Of a stretch of 64,000 bases of DNA, positions 10,908-23,011 are shown one piece after another; position 1 is the first letter of the stretch; each line of letters opens with the position of its first letter. The translations under genes were made by a program, and so were the position numbers. Source of the DNA: Locusta migratoria (lineage: Eukaryota; Arthropoda; Insecta; Orthoptera; Acrididae); assembly GCA_026315105.1 (NCBI GenBank), contig CM048744.1, positions 367,681,159 to 367,745,158 on the forward strand, given 5' to 3'. The notes beneath the pieces are model-generated. The model was given only the letters and a program-made list of their open reading frames with translations. It was not told where the DNA came from and made no database searches.

Positions 10908-12703
10908 ATCCTACAGCCCATACTCCCACCTTCAACAAGCTCCCTGAAGTCCACAAACCCAACCACCCTGGACGTTCAATTGTGGCCAGTTATGGTCTCC
11001 CCCACTGAGAGAATCTCTGCTCTCATAGACCAACACCTTCAAGCTGTTACCCACAACCTACCCTCCTATATAAAAGACACCAACCATTGCCTCCACCGAC
11101 TCTCCACAGTTCCACCCAGAACCATGTTGGGCACTGTTGATGCCACCTCCCTCTTCACCAACATTCCCAATGCTCATGGCCTTTCCGCTGTTGAGCACTA
11201 CCTTTCACAATGCCCTACTGACTCCAAACCTGAAACCCCGTTCCTTGTTACGTTGACCAGCTACATCCTCACCCACAATTACTTCTCCTTTGAAGGCACC
11301 ACCTATAAACAATTTTGCAGTACAGCCATTGGCACACATATGGCACCTTTTTATGCCAACCTGTTCATGGGCCAGCTAGAGGAATCCTTTCTCACTATCC
11401 AGAATCCAAAACCCCTCATCTGCTTCAGATTTATTGATATCTTCATAATATGGATGAAGGTGAGCGCACACTATCCACATTCCTTAAAAACCTGAACACT
11501 TTCTCATCCATTCATGTCACATGGTACTACCTTCCGTCCAATGGGCTACCTTCCTTGACGTTGACTCCACTTCAAAGGTGGCCTTATCAGTAGTTCTGTC
11601 CACACCAAACCTACCAACATCAGCAATATCCCCATTTTAACAGCTGCCGCCCATTCCACATAGAAAAGTCCCTTCCATACAACCTAGCCACCTGTAGTCA
11701 TCATATCTGCAGTGACGAGCAATAGCTCACCAAACATGCCAAATGCCTCATTGATGGTTTCACTGACCAAAATTACCAACCAAACCTTGTCCAGCGAAAA
11801 AAGATATCATGGGCCCTGTCTGTCCAGTCACCCGCCACCTCCCCCATCCTCATTGTCCGCCCACAATGGAGCATATCTCTCGTCACCCAATACCACCCAG
11901 GACTGGAGCAGTTAAACCACACTCTCCACCAGGGTTTCGATTAACTTTCATCCTGCCCTGAAATGAGGAATACCCAAACCCAAAATGCCCCTCCCCCCAC
12001 AGTGGTATTCCGCCGTCCACCAAAGCTACATAATATCTTTGTCCATCCCTGCTCCCAACCCCTCACCCCATGGCTCATATCCCTGCAATAGACCTAAATG
12101 CAAAACCTGTTCTATCCAACATCCCATCACCACCTACTCCAATCCCATCACAGGCATTTCTTACCCTATGATATGGCTCACTTCCATGACTGCTATGCAG
12201 CCTGTGCCATATGGATCGATCGCACAAATATCAACTTTCCTCAATTCTCAGATGAGAACTCTCTGTCAATATATCCTACGCTCCCACAATCCCTCAGGCC
12301 TAAACCTTCGATAGTACCTGCCCCCACCACTCTCCTCTCCCTTCCTTTCCCCACCCACAGTCCAACTTACGTACGTCTCCTTTTCTGTCAGACAGGACTG
12401 GTGTATTGCTCCATCCCCACTAGCATCACTTCCCTCCCTTCTTGCTTCCCTCTCCATGCCACTTCCTCACCCGCACCACTGGTTGGTCTTGTCTCAGCCA
12501 TACTATATGTTCAAGTCTTAACAGCCAGAGACAGCAGTTAAGTTTGGGGGAGGGGGGGGGGGGCAGAAAGCTATATTTTTTATTTTTGTTTTTCTGTTAT
12601 GTGTGCCTTCTGCGGCTCATCAGGCATCTCTGTGGTGAGTAGCAGACTATCCTTTCCCAAATATTGCTGAACTCTTCAAATTATTTCCATCGTTTGATTT
12701 TAT
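9528..12703 (+). mobile_element. Penelope-like element, copy C (most complete)
   Basis: This copy is about 3.2 kb. A non-coding leader (to about 10290) follows copy B in tandem, an arrangement known for Penelope elements. Coding sequence covers TPAERSATHHLKTSP (10624), a CT run, PTERISALIDQHLQ, VDATSLFTNIP, FEGTTYKQF, YANLFMGQLEESFL and FIDIFIIW. One of the two catalytic Asp of IDD is missing through an in-frame 3-bp deletion relative to copy A. A Cys-rich segment (PCNRPKCKTCSIQHP, about 12080) follows, which in the family lies before the GIY-YIG endonuclease. I do not see a GIY-YIG signature. It ends with the same terminal motif as copy B. Confidence 0.82.
10869..10902. repeat. (CT)n microsatellite inside Penelope copy C
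   Basis: This is a CT run in the coding strand between sequences for SPES and HPSYSP. It is at the position of the GA run in copy A. Confidence 0.95.
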
Positions 12704-13541
12704 CACGTTCCTTCATGGGATATATGCATGAATGACCTACGGAATGAACACTAAATAATGTCCACAAATAATTAATTAGTTTTCAAATGGTGATCTATCT
12801 TGGGATGTGTCCAATGTCATGAAATTTTCTTTTCCTATTATTTTTTGGCAAAACTTTATAAAGGGTCGTCCACACTCTTACCTGAACAGAATGTTGGTAA
12901 TTCCTGACTGAACAAAGATGGCAGAACAACGGATTTGTGTAGCCGACAGCAATTTTATACAGTATTATAAAGTACTCGATTTGTACGACACAGTTTTTCA
13001 AATTTCGCATTTTCCAGATACCAAATGACTGCTATACTAGTAGAGGTGCAACCAACATTTGCGCAGTGAAGAACGTCAGCACCATGGACAACCGATAATA
13101 AAGGTTAGGCCATTTTTTAGATCCAAGAAAATGGTTTCTGAAGTTATAAATACTTAATAGCTGAAAGTAATGTTGTGTTTCCAATTCCGATGAGTGAAGG
13201 CAAAGCTACATCTATTAATGTTTTTAATCTTCTAAATTTCAAGTGCTGAAATGTGCAAAGCAAGTACCAGAAATCTTTTGCATTATTAGTCAATTATAAC
13301 TTACAAGTTAGTGCACATGTTAATGAAAAGAAAACTAACATTTGTAAGTTGAAACCTGAGAGAAAACAGTACTTTCATGTCTTTGGAGAAAGGAGAAGTA
13401 AGGAGGAGAGAGAAGGGGGTGTAAAGAAAGAGCAATCTTAATTTTTTCAGGATGTTCACCCATTAAAATTAACTTAGCAATGAAATACAAAATTGGATTC
13501 CAATACTGATATTAAACATAAAAGTATGTATCCTAACATAC
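12704..13541. other. SMG6 intron, unassigned
   Basis: This is AT-rich sequence immediately downstream of the exon ending at 13542. I see no mobile-element or coding signature beyond a weak unrecognised 62-codon frame at 13253-13441. Confidence 0.5.
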
Positions 13542-13655
13542 CTTACATAAGCAATATCATTCCATTTCGATAACATACTGCCTGAACTGATAATCCACTG
13601 CAGTTCAAGGTCTGCTCGCTCAATATCAAGAATAAGTGGTGGATCCCGAGCAGTT
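13542..13655 (-). CDS. SMG6: SMG6 exon, start of the EST1 14-3-3-like domain
   Basis: This is a 114-bp exon with acceptor CAGTTTCAG and donor GTAAG|GTATGT, phase 2 at both ends. The split codon is AG|A (Arg). It reads TARDPPLILDIERADLELQ and then WIISSGSMLSKWNDIAYV. Human SMG6 has a similar helix entering the domain (LRVADNQELQLSNLLSRD), followed by a second helix. The intron to the previous exon is only about 1.4 kb, the shortest complete one here. Confidence 0.9.
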
Positions 13656-15049
13656 CTGAAACTGAATTTTCAAGGTAATTCTTATGCAAATAGACATAAT
13701 TAATGCAACAATTAAATCATCAACTAGCAACATGGAAGAACCGTTTATCAATATGTGGGAGCTATTATCATATTGTCTTAACATGCTTAACACGATAGTG
13801 GAGAAGAATGGGAGTACAATATTTTTTGAAAAATACAGTATTAGTAATAATTTCAATAAAATGTGAATTCTATTACAAAGGGTATGTATGAAACTAAACG
13901 ACTAATATTAATTGTGATGGAAGTAGAAATTAGTAACCAGTAGGCCTATTGACTTTTGAAATCAAACATTTTTCCACAGAAGTAAAGTTGTAGTGTTACA
14001 AAATACTACATTCTACTTCATGATAGGCTTGAGTTTATCAAGGCTTTAATTTGCATATGAGCAGCCTAGCATTGTAGTAGCTACTGCAACAATCTGTCTT
14101 TGTTGCAGATATGATGAGCATTTGGTCACTGCACAGTGGATGCTAGGAGAAGGCAGAGAAACTCCACAGAATAAACCAATATGTAACCTCCGTTTTTGTG
14201 TATAAACTTCATGTACATTATCTTTTGATTAAATTATAATTAACAATTTTTGTTAATGAGATTGATTCATTTGGAAGTTCTGTAGAATCACACGCAATAA
14301 AACGTAACTGAAGAATTTACAAAAAGTTTTAGTGTGACAAGTTATTTCAGCATGACTTTCATTCTCACTGGAATCTAAAAAAATAAAAAGGAAACAAAGT
14401 CTGTTAGCCTTAGTGGCAAAAGAATTTGAAGAAGTTTGGAGGCACAGAGTAGTTGAACCTCAATTCACTAATAATTTGTTAATCAAGACATATTGAGCGA
14501 CTACAACAAAATTTCACTAGCTGCACGCACAAGCTGTACGTGTGTTTCCCTGGTAAATACTAAACAACTTGGTATCCAAGGGAAACTAGGTGAAGTTGCA
14601 GATACTATTAGGGCTCTTTAAACCCTTGTCATCTTGCAAATAGCGCAAAGTGAGCACCGAAAGAGAGATAAAACCTGTATAATACTGGTACAAGCCACAA
14701 AAACATTGTGATTTCTTTTAAGTGTCTGTATATTCTACTGCAGTGTAGCCTGTTACGTGGAAATTATCACATTATTAGGCTGTTACCAATACAGCAGAAA
14801 AAGAAAAACACTTCTAAACATACAATTCATCAGGCAGACCAATGATTAATACAATGTTTAAATCTTTTTTCCTACCTCTACATGTCATCAGATTGTTACA
14901 AGCACCTTTAATTCAGAACATGAGTAATTATTATCATAGCACTTTATAGTGACAATGAGCTATTTTAGCAAATTATTACAATGGTTACATTTTTCTGCAA
15001 ATTTTAAACGTGGATAACATTCATTCGCATTTTGATCTTCAAGACTCAC
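13656..15049. other. Complete SMG6 intron, no recognised repeat
   Basis: This is the shortest complete SMG6 intron (about 1.4 kb) and the only one in which I recognise no mobile element. It is AT-rich with no long open frame. Confidence 0.7.
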
Positions 15050-15214
15050 CTCGCACTATATGGGCCATACCATGATGGTCGAGCATTTCCAAGTTGTTCA
15101 GAACAATAAGACTCACTAAATGGTGAAATACTAGGGTAACCATAATCCACAGATGGGCTAGGTAACCCCTGACCTCCAGGATATCCTGCTGGTGACATTG
15201 GAACATCTGTATCC
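15050..15214 (-). CDS. SMG6: SMG6 exon, Pro/Tyr/Gly-rich linker
   Basis: This is a 165-bp exon with acceptor GTGTCACAG and donor CGAG|GTGAGT, phase 2 at both ends. After the split Arg it reads DTDVPMSPAGYPGGQ, then a Ser/Tyr/Pro-rich stretch, and closes with ARPSWYGPYSA. Human SMG6 has a Tyr/Pro-rich linker at the same place, just before its 14-3-3-like domain. Other frames are open for parts of the exon, but only this one joins both neighbours. A decayed RTE fragment begins about 260 bp away in the adjacent intron. Confidence 0.88.
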
Positions 15215-15477
15215 CTGTGACACAATAAGACTTGGATTAAAATCTAACGGACAATACATAAGTCAAACATTACAGACTTAATTGTAAATTTTTTTTGTAA
15301 AAAGTCAATAAGAGCTAACAGAACTAATCTGAAGTGTACAATAAGCCGTCTTGTCAATAGTTACAGGGGCAATAGACTGGACTTATCATATTTTGTAACG
15401 TCATTAATGTGGCAATGCTATACTGCGATATCTACTTTAAGGATACATGATCACAACATCCCTCAGGAAAAATATTC

Positions 15478-15735
15478 CTAAGGTAAAATAGTGTCTGGGT
15501 GTGGATGATTCACGAGGATGTCATTATCACGAAAAACAAAATGTTCTGGCAATCTATGAATTGGAGTGTGGAATGTACTATCCCTTATATTAAAACATTT
15601 GAAAACGGAAATGGTTAGGCTAAAGTTAGATCTAGTTTGAAACAGTGAAGTTCAATCGCAGGATAAATAGGACTTATGAATTGATGAATACTGGGTTATA
15701 AACTCAAAATCAGTTATGGGTAAAACGGAATAAAG
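15478..15735 (+). mobile_element. Decayed RTE LINE fragment, start of endonuclease region
   Basis: The sequence parallels the start of the RTE copy at 28.5 kb. It has the leader around GGTAAAATAGTGTCTGGGTG, then GGAGTGTGGAATGT (for GVWN), then AAATGGTTAGGCTAAAGTTA, in the same order and spacing. Stops and small indels are frequent, so it is very old. It covers only the first few hundred bases of the element. Confidence 0.65.
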
Positions 15736-16539
15736 TGTGCTGATACACTGGAGTTTGGAACTACGTCTATTAATTTTCTCTTCTGCTGCTAGATGGCTGT
15801 CACACTAATGTCTTTGGTCACACTAGAAAAATACTAGAGAGCCTATCAATACTATTAATTGCGGATCTTCACGTACCTCTTAACTTCGTCAACAAATGTG
15901 GTGTAAACCATCGTCTTCTACATCCCTCATAGCTCATAAAGTAACATTAAATATCAGTAAGGAAAAAAGGACGAAGAAAAGCGAGGCATCAAGTAAGAAC
16001 AGATAATCAAGGTTAACTTTACTGGGAAGAAAAGTAAAATCTGGTAATTTTTAACATTGATCTTATAGGGTTTACATGGGCTATGAATTTATGGCATAAA
16101 ATTGTGAAAAACTTGAAATTGGAGAGTGTAAAATTGAAGTTTTATTGTAGTATGAGTTTATATGCCAACTATAGTTGGGCCGCCGAAAGTACGAGCCTGA
16201 CAGTTGCACACAAGTTCCACAGTAAGTGTGGGGAACAAATGAGCCTGACAGTTAGCACACATGGTCCACAGCAAGTGTGGGGAACACTTAAGCACCAATC
16301 TGAGCTTTGGAATTCATAAACGTTGCCGGGGTGATGGTGCTGCATCGCCATACTGACAAGCTTCAGTTGCTGCAAAGCATCTGTCATGTGTTCATCATTT
16401 ATATTATATCATGGGTTAACTATTTTGTTCAAGCCATATTACATGTCATTAATTTCAGAGGCTGTGAGAGGGTGAAGCCGTCTTGGCAAGGAAGTGCTAC
16501 TTTAAAGTGCCAGTTTTGTGAACTTGTATATAATCTATG
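15736..16539. other. SMG6 intron with a 48-bp tandem duplication
   Basis: This is mostly unassigned sequence. A unit beginning GAGCCTGACAGTT and ending in GTGTGGGGAACA occurs at 16193-16240 and again at 16241-16289, with a few substitutions and a small indel. Confidence 0.7.
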
Positions 16540-17640
16540 ATGCTATTTTGAGGAGGAAAGGGACAACAGTGGGCCCCTTTTGTCGTCTAAAGTCGGTGAG
16601 CGAGTAGACGCAGCCCTGAAAATTTGAGCAACCACATTCAAGAAAATATCAAAAGAGAAGTGTGTTGCAGTTCCAAAGGAGCCAACTGCTGCTCTGCTGA
16701 ATCCAGAAAAAACCAGAGTGCATGCTGCCAAAATGACAGAACTCGACAATTTTCAAGATAAGGAACTGGACAACACACATATTACTATTACACGGGAAAG
16801 AATATCCTACCCGAAACAAACAGCTACTCTCACTATGAGATAGTGAGTTGTTTTTCAAAGCAAAAACCAGTCTCCCATGTGTTCGAAAGAAAATAGGGTT
16901 CCAACTGAAAACTTTTTTTGTTAGAAGAGTTCTGCTTGAACGAGAAGATATTGTTGCCTGGCAATGGCTTTTTTTTTTTTTTTTTTTTTTTTAGGAACAT
17001 ATACAAGTGTGTGCCAAATCATGTGGCTGGACGAAACCTGGGTGAATGCTACTCATTCCAGAACAATTGCCTGGACTGATGACACTGCATGAAGAACAAT
17101 GAAAGCTCCTATTGGAAAAGGCAGTCATCTTATTCTTATGCATGCTGGAAAAATCATTGGGTTTGTGCCAAATGCCTAGTTGCTGTTTTCATAAAAGAAA
17201 ACTGGCTATTACCACGAGGAAATGACAGCAACCAAATTTAAAAAGTGGTTCATACACTCTCTGCTTCCCAACATCGAAAAGAACTGGACTATTACAACAA
17301 TTAATGCACCAATCACTGTTCAGTTGAACAAATCCCCTACATCCGGCAGCAGGAAGAGTGACATCGAAGCCTGGGTTGAGAAGAACAGCATAAATAAATT
17401 TCCTAGAGAGATGAAAAAGGCTGAACTGCAGGAAACTGTGTAAAACACAAAAATCATTCATGAGATTGATACAATTGCTGAAGAAAATGGTCAGAGTGCC
17501 ATTTTAATCCAATAGAGCTCTTGTGGGCTCAGGTGAAATCACAGGTAGCAGAAAGAAATGAAAGTTTTACATTAAAAGAAGCTGAATTCTTAGTTCGTGA
17601 AGCATTGGGCAGTATTAGAATTTTGGAGCATATTCTCAGC
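16540..17640 (+). mobile_element. IS630/Tc1-mariner-like DDE transposon relic
   Basis: Fragmented plus-strand frames give WLDETWVNATHS near 17025 (first catalytic Asp), HLILMHAGK, then APITVQLNKSPT, and later EIDTIAEENGQSAI. This order is known from a widespread insect DDE family in which DETWVH, IVHAGG and NAPYHS motifs carry the catalytic site. The second Asp position reads NAPI, and stops and frameshifts interrupt the rest. A T-run at 16972-16992 splits the frame. A second, separate copy is at 44.6-46.6 kb. Confidence 0.7.
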
Positions 17641-17644
17641 TCAG

Positions 17645-18015
17645 ATATAGTAAATTTTTTTGAGAAGTAAAAGCTTTTTTATATGTATCAGCACAACTTT
17701 AGGAAACATTGTTCATGTGAAACTCAGCTTGCCCTTTTCTCACTTGACATCTTGCAAGCCATGGATGAAGGGCAACAGGCAGATTGTGTTTTGCTCAATT
17801 TCAAAAAGGCATTTGACACACTGCCACACTGTAGACTGCTTACAAAGGTACGAGCATATGGAATAAGTCCACAGATTTGTGACTGGCTGGAAGACTTCCT
17901 AAGTAATAGAATTCAATATGTTGTTCTCGACAACAAGTGTTCATCACAGATGAGTGTATCGTAAGGCGTGCCTCCAAGGGAGTGTGATAGGACCATTATT
18001 ATTTTCTATCTATAT
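17645..18015 (+). mobile_element. CR1-like LINE, 5' half of an interrupted reverse transcriptase
   Basis: The sequence encodes QHNFRKHCSCETQL, VLLNFKKAFDTLPHCRLL and YGISPQICDWLEDFLSNR, the palm segments of CR1/Rex-type LINE reverse transcriptases. The catalytic Asp of DFSKAFD is replaced by Asn (LNFKKAFD). The frame stops at the Gypsy insertion at 18016 and resumes at 24039. Confidence 0.82.
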
Positions 18016-18391
18016 TGCCACAAGATCACAAGTTATCCGACTGCCAGCTTGGTGAAACGGATAGCGTCACCAATTGCAGTGCTGAAAGTCGCCAGGTCAA
18101 TCTCGTCCACCGGCAAACATTTATTTCTTTGTATTTATCATTTCCACAATGTTCTACATCTTTCTTATGCTCACTTGTACTTTCTACATGTTTCTTGTGT
18201 TAACTATTCTTCTAATTCTTCTAATTTCTGGTACATTATGTCTGTTTATAAATAGCAGAGCACTCTGCCTGAGAGGCAGTCAGTGCTGCGTGTATGTTTC
18301 AATTTGCAATAAACCTGCTTTCAGTATAAGTGCTGTGTTCAGTTGACAACGCTACCTTCGAAGTAAAGCCTGCTACTATTTGAAAGTGACA
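18016..18391 (+). repeat. Gypsy 5' LTR
   Basis: It begins TGCCACAAGATCACAAG and carries GCAGAGCACTCTGCCTGAG and GCAATAAACCTGC (a likely poly(A) signal region). It is visibly diverged from the 3' LTR, with many substitutions and several small indels, so the insertion is old. The exact 3' boundary is uncertain by a few bases. Confidence 0.85.
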
Positions 18392-18534
18392 TTGTTTGGT
18401 GGAGGCGCCAGATATCCTGTGCAACAGCTGCATCACTGTGGCTCCGATTAGGCAACATAAAAGACGTCGCTTACACAGACTACAACCAGAATGCCCAGGA
18501 CATCCTTCCATAAGTCCATATCATCAGAAGACAC

Positions 18535-19606
18535 ATGGACATGAAACCAACATTATGCCAGCTGCACATCAGACACCCGTCAGTGTTCTCTGGAGACGCT
18601 GTACAGGACCCCAACAATTGGCTAAAACGGTTCGACCGAGTTGCCAAGTATAACAGGTGGGATCATACAATGTGCTTGGCCAATGTTTATTTCTACCTGG
18701 ATGGGACAGCCCAGCAATGGTTTGAAAAAACGAAGAGAAGCTGAATGACTGAGAAACATTCCAGACGGAACACAAGAAGACGTTTGGAGACCGTCAGCGA
18801 CAAATCCACTCAGCAGAAGAACCGGGTCCAACAAAATGGTGAGCCGACACAGTCAGAATGTCGTGGCCCTATAAAACATAGTAAACCCGGATATGACTGA
18901 GACCACAAAAATCACACACCAGATGAAGGGCATTGCACTGATGAAGGACACTGCAGAAGACATGTACCAAGCTCTTCTTCTAAAAGACATCTCTACAACA
19001 CAAGAGTTCATCAATGTTGTGGAAGAGCAGCATGACTTCCCTTCTCTCATTGCGAGAGAAGAAAAACAACACTTTATGGCAGCTGAGACTGTTGGACCAA
19101 GCGAGCATCACATTATGACCGTGGATATAAGCCTAATACATCATGAGGAAGCCGACGCCACTGAGGAACAGGTATTTCAGACATTAGCACCTGTCCTCCC
19201 CACCGGTTGCATCCAACGTGAAGAATGTCCTAGCTCTACAATCACTTACACTGCAGCTGCCAAACAACAGCCTAGGAACCAGCCGATGCAGCCACAACCA
19301 ATTCCCTCAGCAACTATGATGCCCCGCAAAACAGACGTCTTGAGGAAAGAAGAAAACACGCCAGTGTGTTTCCACTGTGTGCGCCCTGGACACGTCGTAC
19401 ACTACTGCAGAGAGAGCAGTTCTATCCCAGGCAGTCACCTACTAATGAGTTCAGTTGACCTATGGAAAGAAGCCCATCGCCATACCCTGGACGAGGTCGC
19501 TCCCCGACGAGCAGCTGCCTTTCACCGTTGCCGTACAGAGGTACCAGCCACACCCCTAGCCCCCGCTCCCAGGAAAACTAAGCAAGCCGAACATCTACAG
19601 AGGTGA
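18535..19606 (+). pseudogene. Gypsy gag relic with zinc knuckle
   Basis: It opens MDMKPTLCQL, then VFSGDAVQDPNNWLKRFDRV and YLDGTAQQWFE, typical of Gypsy capsid proteins. A frameshift region follows near 18740. The second frame (from 18893) carries CFHCVRPGHVVHYC, a CCHC zinc knuckle. Gag packages element RNA. The breaks make it non-functional. Confidence 0.8.
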
Positions 19607-21458
19607 GGCCGCCATAGATGAAAATCCTCCATGGACGACAGCCGCTAAGATGTCCGGAAATCTCATCAACATCATAATCGACAGCCAGCCTGTCCGGGCA
19701 CTGGCTGATTCAGGAGCTTCTTTCTCTGTATTGACGGATAATTACTGCCGCACACTATAGAAGACAATGTTCTGTGACGGGGGCAACAGTGCTGAAGATC
19801 GCAAATGGAAAGTACGTTCAGCCAGCTGGAACTTGTGTCGCAAGAATAACCAACAACAACAGGACCCAGTCATTTGAATTTGTCGTGTTAACAGAATGTA
19901 GTCACAATGTCATCCTCGGATGGGACTTCCTTCAGACATCCCAAGCTATCACTGACTGTGGAAGATCTGAGCTGCAAATTGAGGAAGTTCCAACGGGTAC
20001 ACGTAATACAGAATTTTCTGGGAAGTTATTTGCCATTGACAATGTGACGATCTCGCCATTGACAATGAGAACAGTTCCAGTCACAAACACAGATGACTGG
20101 TTAAACTATGAAGTGCTTGTCGATAGTAAAAAGTTTATTAGGCTCACAAAAGAAATTTAAATACCAGCAGCTATCATAAGCATTACCAGTGGTCGAGGAG
20201 AGATTTGGATCACTAACAGTCACGAGCAGTCACAACTTATCCACCAAGGGATGTGTTATCAGGACAGCTGAACCAATCCAAGATTAGCTCAACTTCATCA
20301 ACGAAGACCCATGCTCTGCTGTAGTACATACAACACGCTGGAGAAAACAACCTTGATACTGCCAATAGAGCCTGGACTGACCAAGGAACAACGCCAGTGG
20401 GTGTTAGCTACACTACGCCAATTCAATTTTCAAGTCCATTCACACCCGAAAGCAGAAAGTCAAAACAGCCCACAATAAGACACTGTATCAATACTGGGGA
20501 TCATCCACGAATTACCCAGCATTCGTATAGATTGCCGCCAGCTGAAAGATCGATAATTCGGGAGGAGGTGGAGAAGATGTTGAACAATGACATTATTCAA
20601 CGTCTTCGTAAAGAAGAAGGATGGCACATGGTGATTCTGTGTTGACTACCGGTGGCTGAACAAAATCACAAAGAAAGATGAAGATGTCTACCCTTTGCTG
20701 CACATTGACGACACCTTAGACTGCTTGAAAAGTGCTACATACTTCTCAACTATGAACAGGCAGACACGTTACTGGCAAATCGAGGATGACGAAGCTGACA
20801 GGGAAACAACAGCTTTTATTACACCTGACAGCCTCTATGAATTCAAAGTAATGCCATTTGGATTATGTAATGCTCCGGCCACATTGGAACGCATGATGGA
20901 CAACTTGCTTCGACACCTGAAGTGGACAATGTTGTCTTTGCTATTTAGAAGACATTGTCATTTTCTCGAAAACATTTGAAGAACATCTGAGTTGCCTGTC
21001 AACTGAGTTTAAGTGTGTTCAGATTGCAGGACTCTGCCACAATGCAAAGAAGTGCCTCTTCATCGCCAAAGAGAGAAAAATCCTGGGGGCACCTAGTCAA
21101 CAGGGATGGTGTCTGCCCTGATCCAGATAAAGTAAGGGCAGTCACAGAATTTCCAACTCCACAGCACATTTGTAATGTGAGAAGTTTTCTCGGGATGTGC
21201 TCATACTTCTGACGTTTCATAAAAGGGGTTTTGTAACAAGGCACGGCCATTGCAAGATATTCTGCAGGGTGACACCAAGGTTTATTGGGATGAGACAAAA
21301 GAAAGAGCTTTCCGGGCACTTACGGAGCCTCTAACTTCCATACCAGTGCTAACCTTATACAACGAGAAAGCGGAAACTGAACTTCACACTGAAGCTAGCA
21401 GGTATGGGATTGGTGCAGTGCTTGCGCAAATTCAGAAATGTGCTGAAAAGGTGATAGC

Positions 21459-22252
21459 TAGAGGTCTGCACTGATGCGGATATCGGCAGTATTTCTTACT
21501 TTGGGGATAAAACTGTGAGCAACAAGGATATGCGCGTGTTATATGCAGATAAAGAGTGAGGTATCTACCCAGTACGCCTGTCGAAATGTTAGCTGAAAAC
21601 TTCAAGCCTGTGGACATTCTTGGGACTGCTGCAGGGCCCAGGTAGAGCACAAAGAAAACAAATTGAAGAAATCAGAAAATAACATCAACCAGTCACCTTT
21701 CTTACATATTTATTTGCCACGACCGATTTGAACTGCCTGGCAGTTCATCATCATGCGGTATACATGTTTCATATGTTGCTCATAACATTTTGGAACTCGT
21801 TTAGAGTTGGTTCACATTGTTGTTTGATGATAGGTGATTTTTCGGGCATTTTAATGCTCAAAAGCTTCCCACAAAAAACATACTTTACCACAGCACTCGC
21901 TTTCCAAATATTTTACAAAAATAAACAATACAGAGATATATCCAAAGCACTACTAAGTGTGCCCGAGCACCAATGTCTTCCTGTTTGAAAAAGCCTGTTT
22001 TGGAGTAGGTAGAGAACAGTTACAGCATTCGAGAAGTCAAAAGTAGTTACGATGTCACGAAAATGACATCTTAACAATAATTATATTATTACATACCATA
22101 GTTTAAAATATTGCTGTCACTATTACCCATTCAAAACTTTAATATCTGCGGATGCAGATAATGAACTTGTGGATGCAGATAAAGTGCCGCGGATGCAGTT
22201 GCAGATATGGTGCAGATGCGGATAACACTTTTCTTATTAGCGCAGACCTCTA
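21459..22252. mobile_element. hAT-type MITE inserted in Gypsy RNase H
   Basis: This is a 794-bp insertion with terminal inverted repeats TAGAGGTCTGC/GCAGACCTCTA. It is flanked by a perfect 8-bp target duplication, GTGATAGC (21451-21458 and 22253-22260). The 8-bp duplication and the TAGAGGTCTGC termini are typical of hAT elements. Subterminal GCGGAT/GCAGAT words recur near both ends. An 86-codon frame at 21728 has no transposase similarity that I can see, so it is non-autonomous. Removing it restores continuous Gypsy RNase H sequence. Confidence 0.9.
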
Positions 22253-22929
22253 GTGATAGCCTATGCATCAAAAGTACTCTCAAAAACCGAGAAAAACTAC
22301 TCTACAACTGAGAAAGAATGTCTCACAATGATCTGGGCTATCAACAAGTTCCGGCCGTATTTATTCGACAAGCTATTCACCGGCGTGACAGACCACCAAT
22401 TCTCTGTATTGGTTGACTAGCTTGAAGAATCAGGTTGACTAGAAAGATGGGCACTAAGACTCCAAGAGTACAACGTCACAGTGGTATTCAAGAACGGGCC
22501 TTTCAAGGTATCCATAGGAGGAACACAACACCATGAATGAAATTTCAGCCCTCACTAAATTAGATGACGTTACAGCTGAACAGAGGGAAGATCCAGCACT
22601 ATTAAAAACCGCAGAGGCCTTGGAGAAAGGAGAATTGATTAATGGAGAGTTCCAACTTATAAACGGGACTTTGGATAAGAGCAACTACGATGAACTGGGC
22701 CCCAAATAGCTACTAGTTGTTCAATCTCACCTCCAGCCAGCTATTCTCTAGTATTTCCACAATGCTCCAATATCTGGTCATCTGGGATTCGTGAAGACCC
22801 GACAGAATCAGATGCAGGTATTACTGTAAAGGTCTCTACCAATCTGTCAAGCACTATGTAAGTCACTGTACAGAGTGCCAGTGACAGAAGCATGTGCCAC
22901 AATTACAAGACATTAGCAGATATACTGTC

Positions 22930-23011
22930 GATGTTGAGCAAAAGGACTTGGATACAATACTTCCAGTTGCGATGTTGAGCAAAAGGATTTGGATACAATA
23001 CTTCCAGTCGT
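22930..23011 (+). repeat. 41-bp tandem duplication in Gypsy pol
   Basis: A unit starting GATGTTGAGCAAAAGGA occurs at 22930-22970 and again at 22971-23011 with a few substitutions. A 41-bp unit changes the reading frame. Confidence 0.9.
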
